Positions 28,601 to 40,600 of a DNA stretch of 64,000 bases are shown piece by piece. A program made the position numbers and the translations under genes. The first letter of the stretch is position 1; every line of letters begins with the position of its first letter. The stretch comes from Schistosoma mansoni. Its lineage: Eukaryota > Platyhelminthes > Trematoda > Strigeidida > Schistosomatidae. The stretch lies in contig NW_017386107.1 of NCBI RefSeq assembly GCF_000237925.1, positions 1 to 64,000 on the forward strand, in the 5' to 3' direction. A model generated the notes under the pieces. That model saw only the letters and a program-made list of their open reading frames with translations, did not search any database and was not told the origin of the DNA.

Positions 28601-31600
28601 TTATAGTTCAGGTGAAGTGAAAGATAAATTACACAATGATTGTAAGCAAAGATGGATAGTGACTAGCAGTGGAATCCAAGACGCGCATCACTTTGTCCTA
28701 TTTGGGACTCGTCAGCTGTATGTACCCGGATCTCAGACTTGTTGATGTTCACTCTGAGCCTCGAACCCAATAACTTTCGCTTCAAACGCCATCGCGTTAT
28801 CCACTCAGCGACTGAGTCCTGATAGCCATTTGCTCGTGCAATGGGGGTGAAGTTTAAATTCACTTAGTACTACTTGTTTGGATCTTCCCATTGATGTTTA
28901 GGACTGTAACTGGTCAGTCTCTAATTGGCATATGTGCATACCGCGCGTCCTGGATTCCACTGCTAGCCACTATCCATCTTTGCTTACAATGCTTGTGAAA
29001 TAAGGCTATATCGAAGCAATACGCACATATGCCAATTAAAGACTGATCAATTGAAGTCCTNNNNNNNNNNNNNNNNNNNNNNNNNNNNNNNNNNNNNNNN
29101 NNNNNNNNNNNNNNNNNNNNNNNNNNNNNNNNNNNNNNNNNNNNNNNNNNNNNNNNNNNNNNNNNNNNNNNNNNNNNNNNNNNNNNNNNNNNNNNNNNNN
29201 NNNNNNNNNNNNNNNNNNNNNNNNNNNNNNNNNNNNNNNNNNNNNNNNNNNNNNNNNNNNCGGAGGGTATGGCCTTGCTGTGGTCCGCTATTTGCTCTTG
29301 TATCGGCCTCCCTTCAATCGACTCATGATTTCAACTATGAAAAGAACTCAATTCACAATAAAAAATGCAGTATTTCGAAAAGATAGATGTAACTCTTTAA
29401 AGAAATTATTTGTTCTTAGGGAGTCGTTCTCTAGTTAAAGAGTAGTCATATTGGCGTCCGATTCTGGGAGAGCTCACAAGTTTTTGATCACATTGATAAT
29501 CAGAAATCAGAGGAGAAAAACATACACGTTTTAAACAATTAACAAAGTAATCTTCATTTTAAAAAAATGTATCATAACTTTAAATCAAAACATTTCTAAA
29601 AGATATCAGTGACTAGCAAGTTGTTTGAACACGTCAGACTGACTCATTCTTTTTCAGAAGGGGGTATCGTGGAGATTTTAGTAATTTTATATAGTTGAAA
29701 TTATGAGTCAATTGAATCTAGACCACCATGGAAAACCTGGAAGCACTGGACGGCCGTTTCGTCCTATTATGGGACTCCTCAGCAGTGAGCATCCACGATT
29801 CCACCTAGCGAGATTCGAACCCAGGACCTACCAGTCTCGCGCCAGAGCACTTAACCGATAGACCACTGAGTCAGCATTCGACGGTGTTAATGTCTAACCT
29901 CATTATTTTTCTACTAAGAACTCTATTGTTAGCTCTAATTAACAGCATTACTCGATAGTTATACTGGAGGCGAAAAATGTATTGGCACTATCTACGACCT
30001 AAAAAACCTTTATTATATGCTAATAAACAACTAACATAGACATACTGAACACACATGGAGTCATTTAATCCAAAAACCAAAATTATTCACATATCCCAGA
30101 CTACATCCATCGCTACCGGTTATCATTCCATTAACTTTTGGGCAGTTTAATTTGACAAGTCATGTTTGTTTTTACGAATTTTCTAACTAGATAGTAAATC
30201 ATGTACTCATTAATGATTTTACTTGATAAAGAATTTCATGAAATTCTAAAAGGAGTTATGAAGTCAACGAAGTTAGTTGATATGCGATTGGAGAATTAAT
30301 GGTTGTGCTGAAGTTGAACATACGGACTGTTAGATTTTACAGTCAGTCAATCACAATGTAGAACTTTGTACGCACTTACATCAGTTAGAGTTGCTATACC
30401 ACATCAGTAGGTAACTGATACTTCAAGTTTGATTTTGTTTAGAATTGTGAATGATGATTGACAAAAATTCCCAAACTAAGACAAATCTAATGGATATCCC
30501 AGAATGTTGAGGGATGTAACTCAAGCTGGAATGTTTCCTTTCTTTACAAGATATTCAAACTAAATAATTGATATGTTGTATGAAAGTAATAATGACTTAC
30601 TTTATCTTGAGGCATTGTCCGCATATCACCATCTTCTTTCCTATAAAACATAAAACAGAGTACCGATAATAATGGAAAGATAAGAACACAAGAGCTGAGT
30701 ACAATCATTGATCAGTTTTAGTGATACTATTTCAAATCAGAATAAATAAAAAACGGGAATAATGTAAATCATAATTAAATAGTACAAAAAGAATCAAAGG
30801 TAAAAACACTAAGAGATAATGAGTGGACCTATTGTATTACTGTTACGTTCTCTACTTGATTACGACCGGACATTAGCGTTAGTTATAATATCATTATACT
30901 TCAACCAATCCGCAAAGAAGGCAAGTTATGCTACCGTCCAATCGTGGCATGTTACACTGATATTCTAGAAAGCTCTATCAGGTTCCAACTGGATGGGAAC
31001 TCTTCGGCTCCACTAGAGTCTCTAGAGGCATCATCGTGCTTCTCAAAAGCCCTCCTATAAGTTATTATGAGCTATATTAAATCATATCAGCATCTATTAA
31101 TCCCAGTTATTGGGCGTACTTTAGAAAGTTAACAGGTAATGTAAATATTGTAAGCTTTCAGTTTAAGATCTATTGACAATTATTTTGTCAAGTTAATCTT
31201 ATTTCAATTGAAACTAGATGGTTACACATCCAGAAGATAAATAGAAATATTTTGATGAGTAAATATGGGTAGAGAGAAGGGAGCGCTAAGAAACGTTTTC
31301 AGAATATACTATGAATAATTACACTTTGAATGTATGTACGTCGTTGATCTGTATACACACTAATATACAATCTATATTAAAGCCTTGATACGATAGGCTA
31401 ACTGCCTTAGTTAAAGAGGCGAAAACTATTCTATCACCTGATTGCTTGACAAAAAAGGGAGATAGAGAGAAGACGAGTCAACTGGAACACTAGTCGATCT
31501 ATTCCTAATTCCGATTTACAACTCATAAATCCGATTTAGATTAGTGCAGAATGACACACGTCTACATAGATGACTAGCATGACTACAACACACAAACAAT

Positions 31601-34600
31601 TAAGAAAATACAATTATGACGAAATCTGGGAATCAGAGTAGAAAAATAGAGTAGTGAAGATTACGTTTAAATTATAATGGATTTCGGGTGGAATAGGGTA
31701 TGGCAGTGAATCATGCATCAAAGGCGAAAGCTTATTGTGTGTAGAATAAAGTAGGGACAAAACTATTATTATTATCGTTAGTTAAACATATATATTGGTA
31801 CAAAAGGGCGCCAGATATATATGCGCCATACAAATCTCATTCGATTTGTGTGAGGGTTATGATATTGCCGAGGTGTCCAAACCGAAACAGGTGATTTTAT
31901 TAGGGGGCCACACCCCGAGCTTTTGACCTAAAGGTCTGACCCACAAGGCAGCGGAACAACGTAAAGAGATGCAGTCCCATGGTAGTCGGTGACCAACGAT
32001 TGGTTCATACGCCATTTATCCGTTCAGGATACTGGAGCCCATGTGCACCGTTGGTTTGGAATGAGGGTTTTCCAACTCCCCTATGTGGACTTTCCGTGTC
32101 CACCAACCCGTTTAAAGCCTTGAACATTCGCTTTTCGTCCTCTCAATTTGGTAAACAACAGTCATGCTACGAGAGGGCAGTGAGTATGACTTCCCTAGCA
32201 GAGGCTATATACGCGTGGCCATGTGAGAGCATTTGGAGAGGGAGAGCGGGCTCTTCCCACTCTCGTCCGTACCAGGGCATTTGGGGGCTTATTGTGGAAC
32301 ACGGTCGTCAGGGTACCAGCCTAAAGGTTCACATAGTAAATTCTGACCAAAACAAAACTGATCTAGGGAATAGAAGTAAGTGAGCAAAATTTAGATGAAT
32401 TGGGTAAATCTGATCATAACTCAACGTAAAAATAAAGTTTTTTTTGTTAAGTGTCTCTACAAAGACTGGATACAATACAGTGAGGGACAACACCAGTTAT
32501 CCATAAATGGATTATCGTTATAATAAATTCACATCACTACATACAAGCTTTTACAACCTACATCTACTTCTATCAAAACTATAGCTGGAAAGGAAGAAGG
32601 ATTTCAACCAAACCATAGATAGGCGAACGTTCTTATTAAAGAGTTGGATTAAAGTAAACACTGCGATCAAGTGTGTAGTAGAGAAAAATATGCTACAATA
32701 ACTTACCCACGTTTTAAACGACAGAAATCGAAGGCTACTTCACGATAGGAAGCTGCTTTTTCATCCAGATATTTTGCATATGGTCGTAGAAACACGGAAA
32801 TTCCATGGGCTGGTTGTGATAGTATTGGGAGGAAAAGAGAAATTATGGAGGGATGTACGTATATATATATATATATAATTATCGAAGTCAAAAACAGATC
32901 ATTAAGGCTTCTACGAATGGGTGTAGCCCCAAAGAGCACAAAAATGTAGCAATATATAAAATAAATTGTAACAAATGTGATCACGATATCATGATACAAA
33001 GTGACCGCCTTCTTTATCTATGTCTACATGAACGTTATCTAGCTGTTAAAGGTAATGACATAGCTTCGTTTACATTATTGAATGTGGACATGCGTTTGAC
33101 TATGGAAAGGTCAAAATATTGGACAAAGGAAACACAAAGAAATTTACAGATAATGAACCTTTGAAGAAAGCAGATAAGTCCATGTATCAGGATAATTGTG
33201 TGTGCTGGTAGTAGTGACAAAAAGTCAACCTTAATATAGTGAAGGGCAAAGTAGCGTACGTCAGTCTGAACACAGTTTCAGGCTGTAAAACGTCAGATGT
33301 ACAACAATTTATTGCTGACAATTCTGCATTTTATTTGCGATACCTAATCTCTCCAGCATCACTGTTCAACGGTTATCTATTGAATCCTTGATCTCTCATG
33401 TCTTTAAATCGAATTAAAACCGATTTCCATTTGGTAAACCGTTTCCAAAATAGGTATTCATGGCTTAGAAACGTGCCATATTTCCGAGATTATTGGGTTC
33501 TGCCCCCACTATTACTGTGTATCACTATCGCTGTAGAACAACGGGAAGGCCTCCAGCTTACCATGTGATGCAGTGTTGTTAGCTTGGTGCGGATACCTGG
33601 ATTGTCATAGAGATCATCAAATTAAACAGTAAAAAACGCTATTATACATGGTCATCAATCAAATCCGATGGGGAATGTTGCCGTTTTGTTTTTATTTTAT
33701 AATTACAGTCAGTTATACGCAACGTAGGACATGGCACATTTGTACATACATCCAGGTTAACATCACTCCATTAACACAGCGAGATGAAATTATCAGTGCA
33801 AATCATAGAGTAGTAGACGTAGTAATAGTATTAGTGGTAATAGAAAAGATTAGACATCGAACATACAACTCGGGAAAATATAAATCAGTAAACTAAAAAC
33901 AAATTAATGAGGTGATTCGCAAACTTGAGATCTCAGGGATAAAAAGTGAATAGATTGTGAACGATTTTGAAATAGATCACCCAAAGTCCCTAACCACTAA
34001 TTACGATAATCACGAGAAACCCAACCACGTAGCCTACATCTACCTACAAGGTTCAGTTCAATAGTCAGTGTCATCACGGAGTGATGCCGTTTTTGTTTGC
34101 TTGCTCTTAACTCTCTTGCAATCTACTCCCCTACACCAGCCATCATTGTGGGTTGAGGTAGTCGGTTGACAGACATACATCATACATGTCTCAATCATCT
34201 CAGACGATAACGATTCCAGGTAAGGCTTGTCTTGCTTTCGCTTGTTTGCTAGAAGGAAGGATTGTGTTGAAAATTTTGTTTAGGGTATGGAGTGTAAAAG
34301 AGTAATTACGTTATTTTCACTATCAAATCGATATTCTTAAATAGTGTAGCAAAGGATAGGTTATAAATAATATAGTTATCATTCAGCTGACGAGTCCAAA
34401 ATAGGACGAAACGCGCATCAAACTGGATTTCACTGCTAACCACCATCCATCTTTGCTTACAATATAGTTATCGGTTTATTTATTAATCATATGAAGCAAT
34501 GTGCATATATAGTATATGAACAACAACAACTGGATTCATTAAGAATTATTGGGTGTGTTAAGTGTACAGATTGGTAGATTAAAAAAGTAAGAACTCAGCT

Positions 34601-37600
34601 AATTAATTCATAATAAATGACTACAAAAGAAAAGGAAACAATCAACACGCACACACACACAAAATACGTCGACATTAGAAAGGATTAAAAAGGTTTACAG
34701 TATAAATTAAGCAGTTGAACGTGATCAGTACACAGAGAAGAAATAAGGTTACTTAACGATACTGAAAAAACAAGCAGTACGATGTAGATAATCTAACAAC
34801 AAGTATTTGGCTATTTCTCCAAATCATAAATGGTTTGGAACTACGTGATGCTAATTTTCTATTGGGATCACCGGGTAAGTAATAGTGAGGTTAGATACAG
34901 GGTATTAGGAAATGATGGTAAATCAGTTGATGAGGTCATGAGTCTTCATCGACTGAGATGGTTAGGCCACGTGTTACGTATGCCTGAACACCGATTACCA
35001 CGACGCGCTATGCTGACTAATGTAGGGGATGGTTGGCCGAGAGTTAGGGGCGGCCAAACCAAAACGTGGCATCAGTGCTTGAAGTCACTAACTTCTAGTC
35101 TGAGCCATGTTGGCAGATGCAGACTACTTGGTTGGGGTCCGCGTGACTATCATAACCAATGGTTGGAGGCTCTGTGTGACATGGCTCAGAATCGATCACA
35201 ATGGTGTAGGTGTATACACTCTTTGTCTTCCCTTAAACCTTGAGATTAAAATTGCTTCATAACTTTCTTCCTTCATATACTATATCCTTATATAGAGCCT
35301 ATCTTTTATATACTACCACCACTACTAAATTAACTACTTCTATGAATCCGGTGTTGATCTTGTTGTGCTGACGAGGTATGTCAACTTGGACCGATGCATA
35401 TATGTGCCTGGTCCTACGTTGTAGCTGACTGACTGACGTGATACATATATTAAGGTAATATATATTCCAAACAATCTGACTACATATTTACTTGTTAATG
35501 CATTTATGAATGAAATAGAAATGTCAACTAGACAGATCGGAAGATATGAGCAGAAAAAAATTAATAAGGATAACAAAGTGAATAACACCATGATGGATAA
35601 TAACTCAATATTACCACGGTAATATAGCCTCCAAATGCCCTGGTACGGCCGAGAGTGGGGAGAGTCCGATCTCCCTCTTCAAATGCTCTCACATGGCCAC
35701 GCGTATATGGCCTCTGTCAGGGAAGTCCTACTCACTGCATTCTCGTGGTGGAGGTGTTCTTTGCGAAATTAAGAGGACAAAAAGCGAATGCCCGGCAGGG
35801 GCTTAACCGGGTTGGTGGACACGGCGAGTCCATTTAGAGGAGTTGGAAAACCCTCATTCCAAACCAATCGTGAACATGGGCTGGCTCCAGTATCCTGAAC
35901 GGATAAATGGCGTATGAACCAATCGTTGGTCACCGACTACCATGGGACTGCATCTCCTTACGATGCTCCACTGCCTTGTGGATCATATCTTTTGGTCAAA
36001 GGGTTAGGGTGTGGCTAACTAAGAAAATCACCTGCTTCGGTTTGGGCACCTGGGCAGTATCACAGCCCTTGCACAAATCGAATGAGATTTGTGTGGCGCA
36101 TATGTATCTAGTGCTTCCTTGTACTAATATTTATGTGTTCAAATAAATAAATAAATAAATAATAAACCCAATGAAAGTAGAAGATATAATATAGGAAACA
36201 AGTTTTCAACCATAGGTATCTACAAGGTATTGGTTGTATGTGATAAGAACATCGCGTGAATAATCCTGAGGTTAGGAGAAAGGTATTAGGTAAAAAGAGC
36301 AAGTTGACAAATGAATCTATAAACCTTCGGTCGATTGAGTTGGTCAAGATCTGTGTTACATATACATAACTCCCCCCTACCTGAAGTGGGATACTAGATG
36401 CTATAGAGACAAGTTGGAAAAAGGGTTTAATATCAATGAATTGAAACCGTAACTGCTGAACTGAGCCATGTCGATAGATGAGGACATCTTGGTTGCGGCC
36501 CATGGAATATTCGTACTGGCTGGTTCGAGACTCTGGATGGCGTGATGTTAAACCATTCACAGTGGTGCAGATGTATTTATTTCCTATTTTCTTGATTCTA
36601 AGTTAATTATGATTTTTAATCCTATAGAGATTCTAAACGGTTACCTGTTGAAGTTTATAAATTGGTGTAAAAGTTAGTTAATGTCTAAATCTCCTCTTAA
36701 CTTTATTGCGAAAAGAAGGTTTATATCTGTTAACCATTTAGAGAAGCACCGAACAGCATAGTTTTGAGAAAGAACTGAAAGGAGCTATTGAGAAAACGTA
36801 CTATGCTGGTAAGTAGACAGTTATTGAAAAACACCAAGCTCATGATTCCACGCATGCTTAGAAATTGCCAAAACGATTACATCACATCCCACTGCATATA
36901 CATAGGGAGGCGTAATCGAACAATGCAATTGAAGGTTATAGAACATGTATCAAGATGGCTTTAAAATCAGTGAGAAGCGCTGCAATATACACAGGAAGTA
37001 GAAAACCATGTTCACCGACAGCAAGACATATAATTGAAACGGGCTATGGAATTGACATGAACACAACTTTTGAAATGTTGTATGGGGATTCCCAAGAACG
37101 AGTCTTGAAGTTTATAGAAGCGTTGTTGTAACCTTGAATATAACCTGGTAATCTTTGGGCTATTTTACGGCTTAGGATAAAGTGACAATTTCCTTTTCTT
37201 TCCAATATTACATTGACTTTTTATCGCTCTTATTTACCATTATCAATTTATGCTTATTTGAACCTCTATTTAACTGACCTCTATTAATTTCCACGGAAAA
37301 TGACTTGACAAGTATGAGTGTTATTATTCATTATTATTTGAACACATAAATATTGGTACAAAAGGGCACCAGATATATATGCGTCACACAAATCAAATGA
37401 GATTTGTGTGAGGGCTGTGATACTTCCCAGGTGCCCAAACTGAAGCAAGTGGTTTCCTTAGGGAGCCACACCCTAACCCTTTGATCTAAAGATCTAATCC
37501 ACAAGGCAGTGGAGCATCGTAAGGAGATGCAGTCCCATGGTAGTCGGTGACCAACGACTGATTCATACACCATTTGTTCCCTCACGATACTGGATCCCAT

Positions 37601-40600
37601 GTGCACCATTGGTCTGGTGCGAGGGTTTTTCAACTCCCCTAGGTGAACTTTCAGTGTCCATCAACCCGGTTAAAACGCCGGACATTCGCTTTTCATCCTT
37701 CCCTGGCAGAGGCTATATACGCGTGGCCATGTGAGAGAATTTAGAGAGGGAGAGAGAACTCTCCCCACTCTCGGCCGTACCAGGGCATTTTGGGGCAAGT
37801 ATGAGTGTGATCAGATAGTTTGAAGTGTATGATGAAAATATTATTACATCTTTTAAATCAACTCTGTCTTCTAATTTCCCCCATCAAAATTTATAAAAGG
37901 GATTAACTGCTCCTTGATTGTGTACATCCGAAATTTTCTGTGCTGTATGGGAGACTAGAAGAGAATATTGTCTTGCTAGGATCATTTTATATATATACAC
38001 ACAAGGAAAACATTTGAACCAGAAAAGAAATACAAATCTAACCATTAGATCTAGAAGAACTTACCTTGGATACTATTGCGATCATGTAAACTTGGTACAT
38101 AAAAATGACAGTTATTTGAAGCGATGTATTGTGAAAATCTCTGAAATAATGATTGAAGAAATGATTATTGTAATTTATAAAATAGTAATCAAATAGAAAA
38201 ATTAATAGATAACTAAGACTGAATAGTTTATATGATATAAACTAAGTAAATTGGTCTACTACATGTTTGCCCCCAAATGCCCTGGTACGGCCGAGAGTGG
38301 GGAGAGTCTGCTCTCCCTCTCCAAATGCTCTCACATAGCCACGTGAATATATAGCCTCTGCCAGGGAAGTCCTACTCACTGCATTCTCGTGGCATGACTG
38401 TTGTTTACCAAATTGAGAGGAAAAAAAGCGAATGTCCGGCGCTTTAACTGGATTGGTGGACATGGAAAGTTCACCTAGGGGAGTTGGAAAACCCTCATTC
38501 CAAACCAATCGTGAACATGGGCTGGCTCCAGTATCCTGAACGGACAAATGGCGTATGAACCAATCGTTGGTCACCGACTACCATGGGACTGCATCTCCTC
38601 ACGATGCTCCACTGCCTTGTGGACTAGGCCTTCAGGTCAAAGGCTCGGGGTGTGGTCCCCTAAGAAAACCACCTGCTTTAGTTTGGGCACCTGGGCAGTA
38701 TCACAGCCCTCACACAAATCTCATTTGATTTGTGAGGCGCATATTTATCTGGTGCTTCCTTGTACCAATATTTATGTGTTTAAATAAATAAATAATAAAT
38801 AACTACATGTTTATGTTCTACGCTTTGAATAACATTTATTATGAGAGTTGCTGACATTACTCACTTATTGTCCCCGATGAAGCTGAGATTGAATCTATGA
38901 CTTTTAATGGTTGAAAGTCGAGTGACTTTGAACCACAGGTGAATTATATTAAAATAGAGAAAATATTTAAGTGTGCTGTGATGGGTGAATGAAATTGTAT
39001 ATAATTTTATTCTGAGTGCAGTTGTTGCTAACGCCTAAACCTCTCGTTAAGAAGTCCTGACAATGTCACGCACGATTAGACTTCCTACAATGCTGTTTTT
39101 CTTTGGTGTGGGGTAGACTATATGCTGTCGTCGGTTATTGTGGGATCGTCGAAAAAGATCTAAGTGGCATAGCCTTATCCAACTTTTATTTTCCAACATA
39201 TTTTAGATATTTTGTTGCTCTTCATTAACTTCCTCTTTACAATTTGATATCTCGTTATCTCAATATTGTTTCACTAAGTTGGACTTATTTAGTGACATGT
39301 TTGACAGAACAACACCTGAAGTCCTCTAAGGTTACCGTTGGTCTCAAGCCAGAGTGAAGAAGGAGGGTTGACAACCTGATCTTGTAAAAAAGAACTCTAC
39401 TACAAAAACATGGACCATTTAAATTCTGCCCTGGGAGTTAAAGAGTCTTTTTATAGAAGAGCTTTAGCGTTTCATAGCGAAAGCCAGCTGTTAAGTTGTT
39501 CCATGTTCTTTCCAAAAAGATTTGGGAGGAAGAACAAGTACCAGCAGACTAGAAAAGAAAATATCTCATCAAGATACCAAAAGAAGACCTTAGTGTGAGA
39601 ACCACAGAGGGATCAAACTACTGTCAGTAACCGGCAAATTTTTCAAGTGCTACTGAAGTGAATGAAAGATCCGGTAGACGCCTAACTCATAGATAAAAAA
39701 AAACTGGGTTTCGTAAGAATCGACCAAGTACCGAGCAAATCGTGACTTTATGATCATTATTGAGCAATCAACTAAATGGAACTCATCGTTGTACATCAAT
39801 TTACTTGATTATGAGGTATTTAACAGCATGGATCGGAGGACCTTATGAGATCTTTTTTAGACACTAAGGGGTACCTGAGAAGATTGTTATTATCATATGG
39901 AATACTTAAAAGGAACTGCATTACAAGATCATGTATAGAAGGGACCTCATAGATGCATTTTAAGTGTGGACTGGTGTCAGACAGAGCTGTATACTCTCAC
40001 ATTTTCTCTTTCTTTTGGATGTTGACTGGGTTGTGGAGAAATCTAAATTTTAGGGAAGATACGGAATAGTGGAAACTTTAGGCACAGCTAATTGATTTGA
40101 ACTTTGCAGATTACTTAGCCCTGCTATCGCATACACAACAACAAATGCAGATGAAGACAGGCAGTAAGTATAGCAGCAGCTTTGGTAGAAATATGTCTCA
40201 ACACTCACTGAGGAAAAATCAAGATCCTAAAGTATAACAGAGTAAGTAGCAACCACACCACACTCGATAGTGAAGCTCTGGAAGAGGTGTAAGCCTTTAT
40301 GTACCTGGGAGGATCTGGTACAGATATGAAGACACGAATTGGTAAAGCAACGGAGGGGTCTCTACAATTGAAGAATATCTGGAACTCAAAAGAACTGTCA
40401 CCCAACATCAAAGTCGAAATTTTCAAATCTAACGTTGAAACAGTTCTGTCATATGTATCTCAAACTCGGACAACTACCACGACCATCTCTGAAAAGTTAC
40501 AAGTATTTATAAAGAGCTGCCTATAGAAAATATTCAATTCGTTAGCCACAGACCAACAAACCAGCTGCCAGTTAAAGAGGAAGTTAGGTAAAGACGCTGG

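Noticed and set aside
38042-38110. Candidate for the missing PICALM exon (a GTAAGT-type donor on minus near 38060)
   Set aside because: None of the three frames resembles the family's RFIQYLASRN segment.
37918-38196. 92-codon ORF in a PICALM intron
   Set aside because: No family resemblance, AT-rich composition as in the surrounding intron, no splice signals that fit the ANTH gap.
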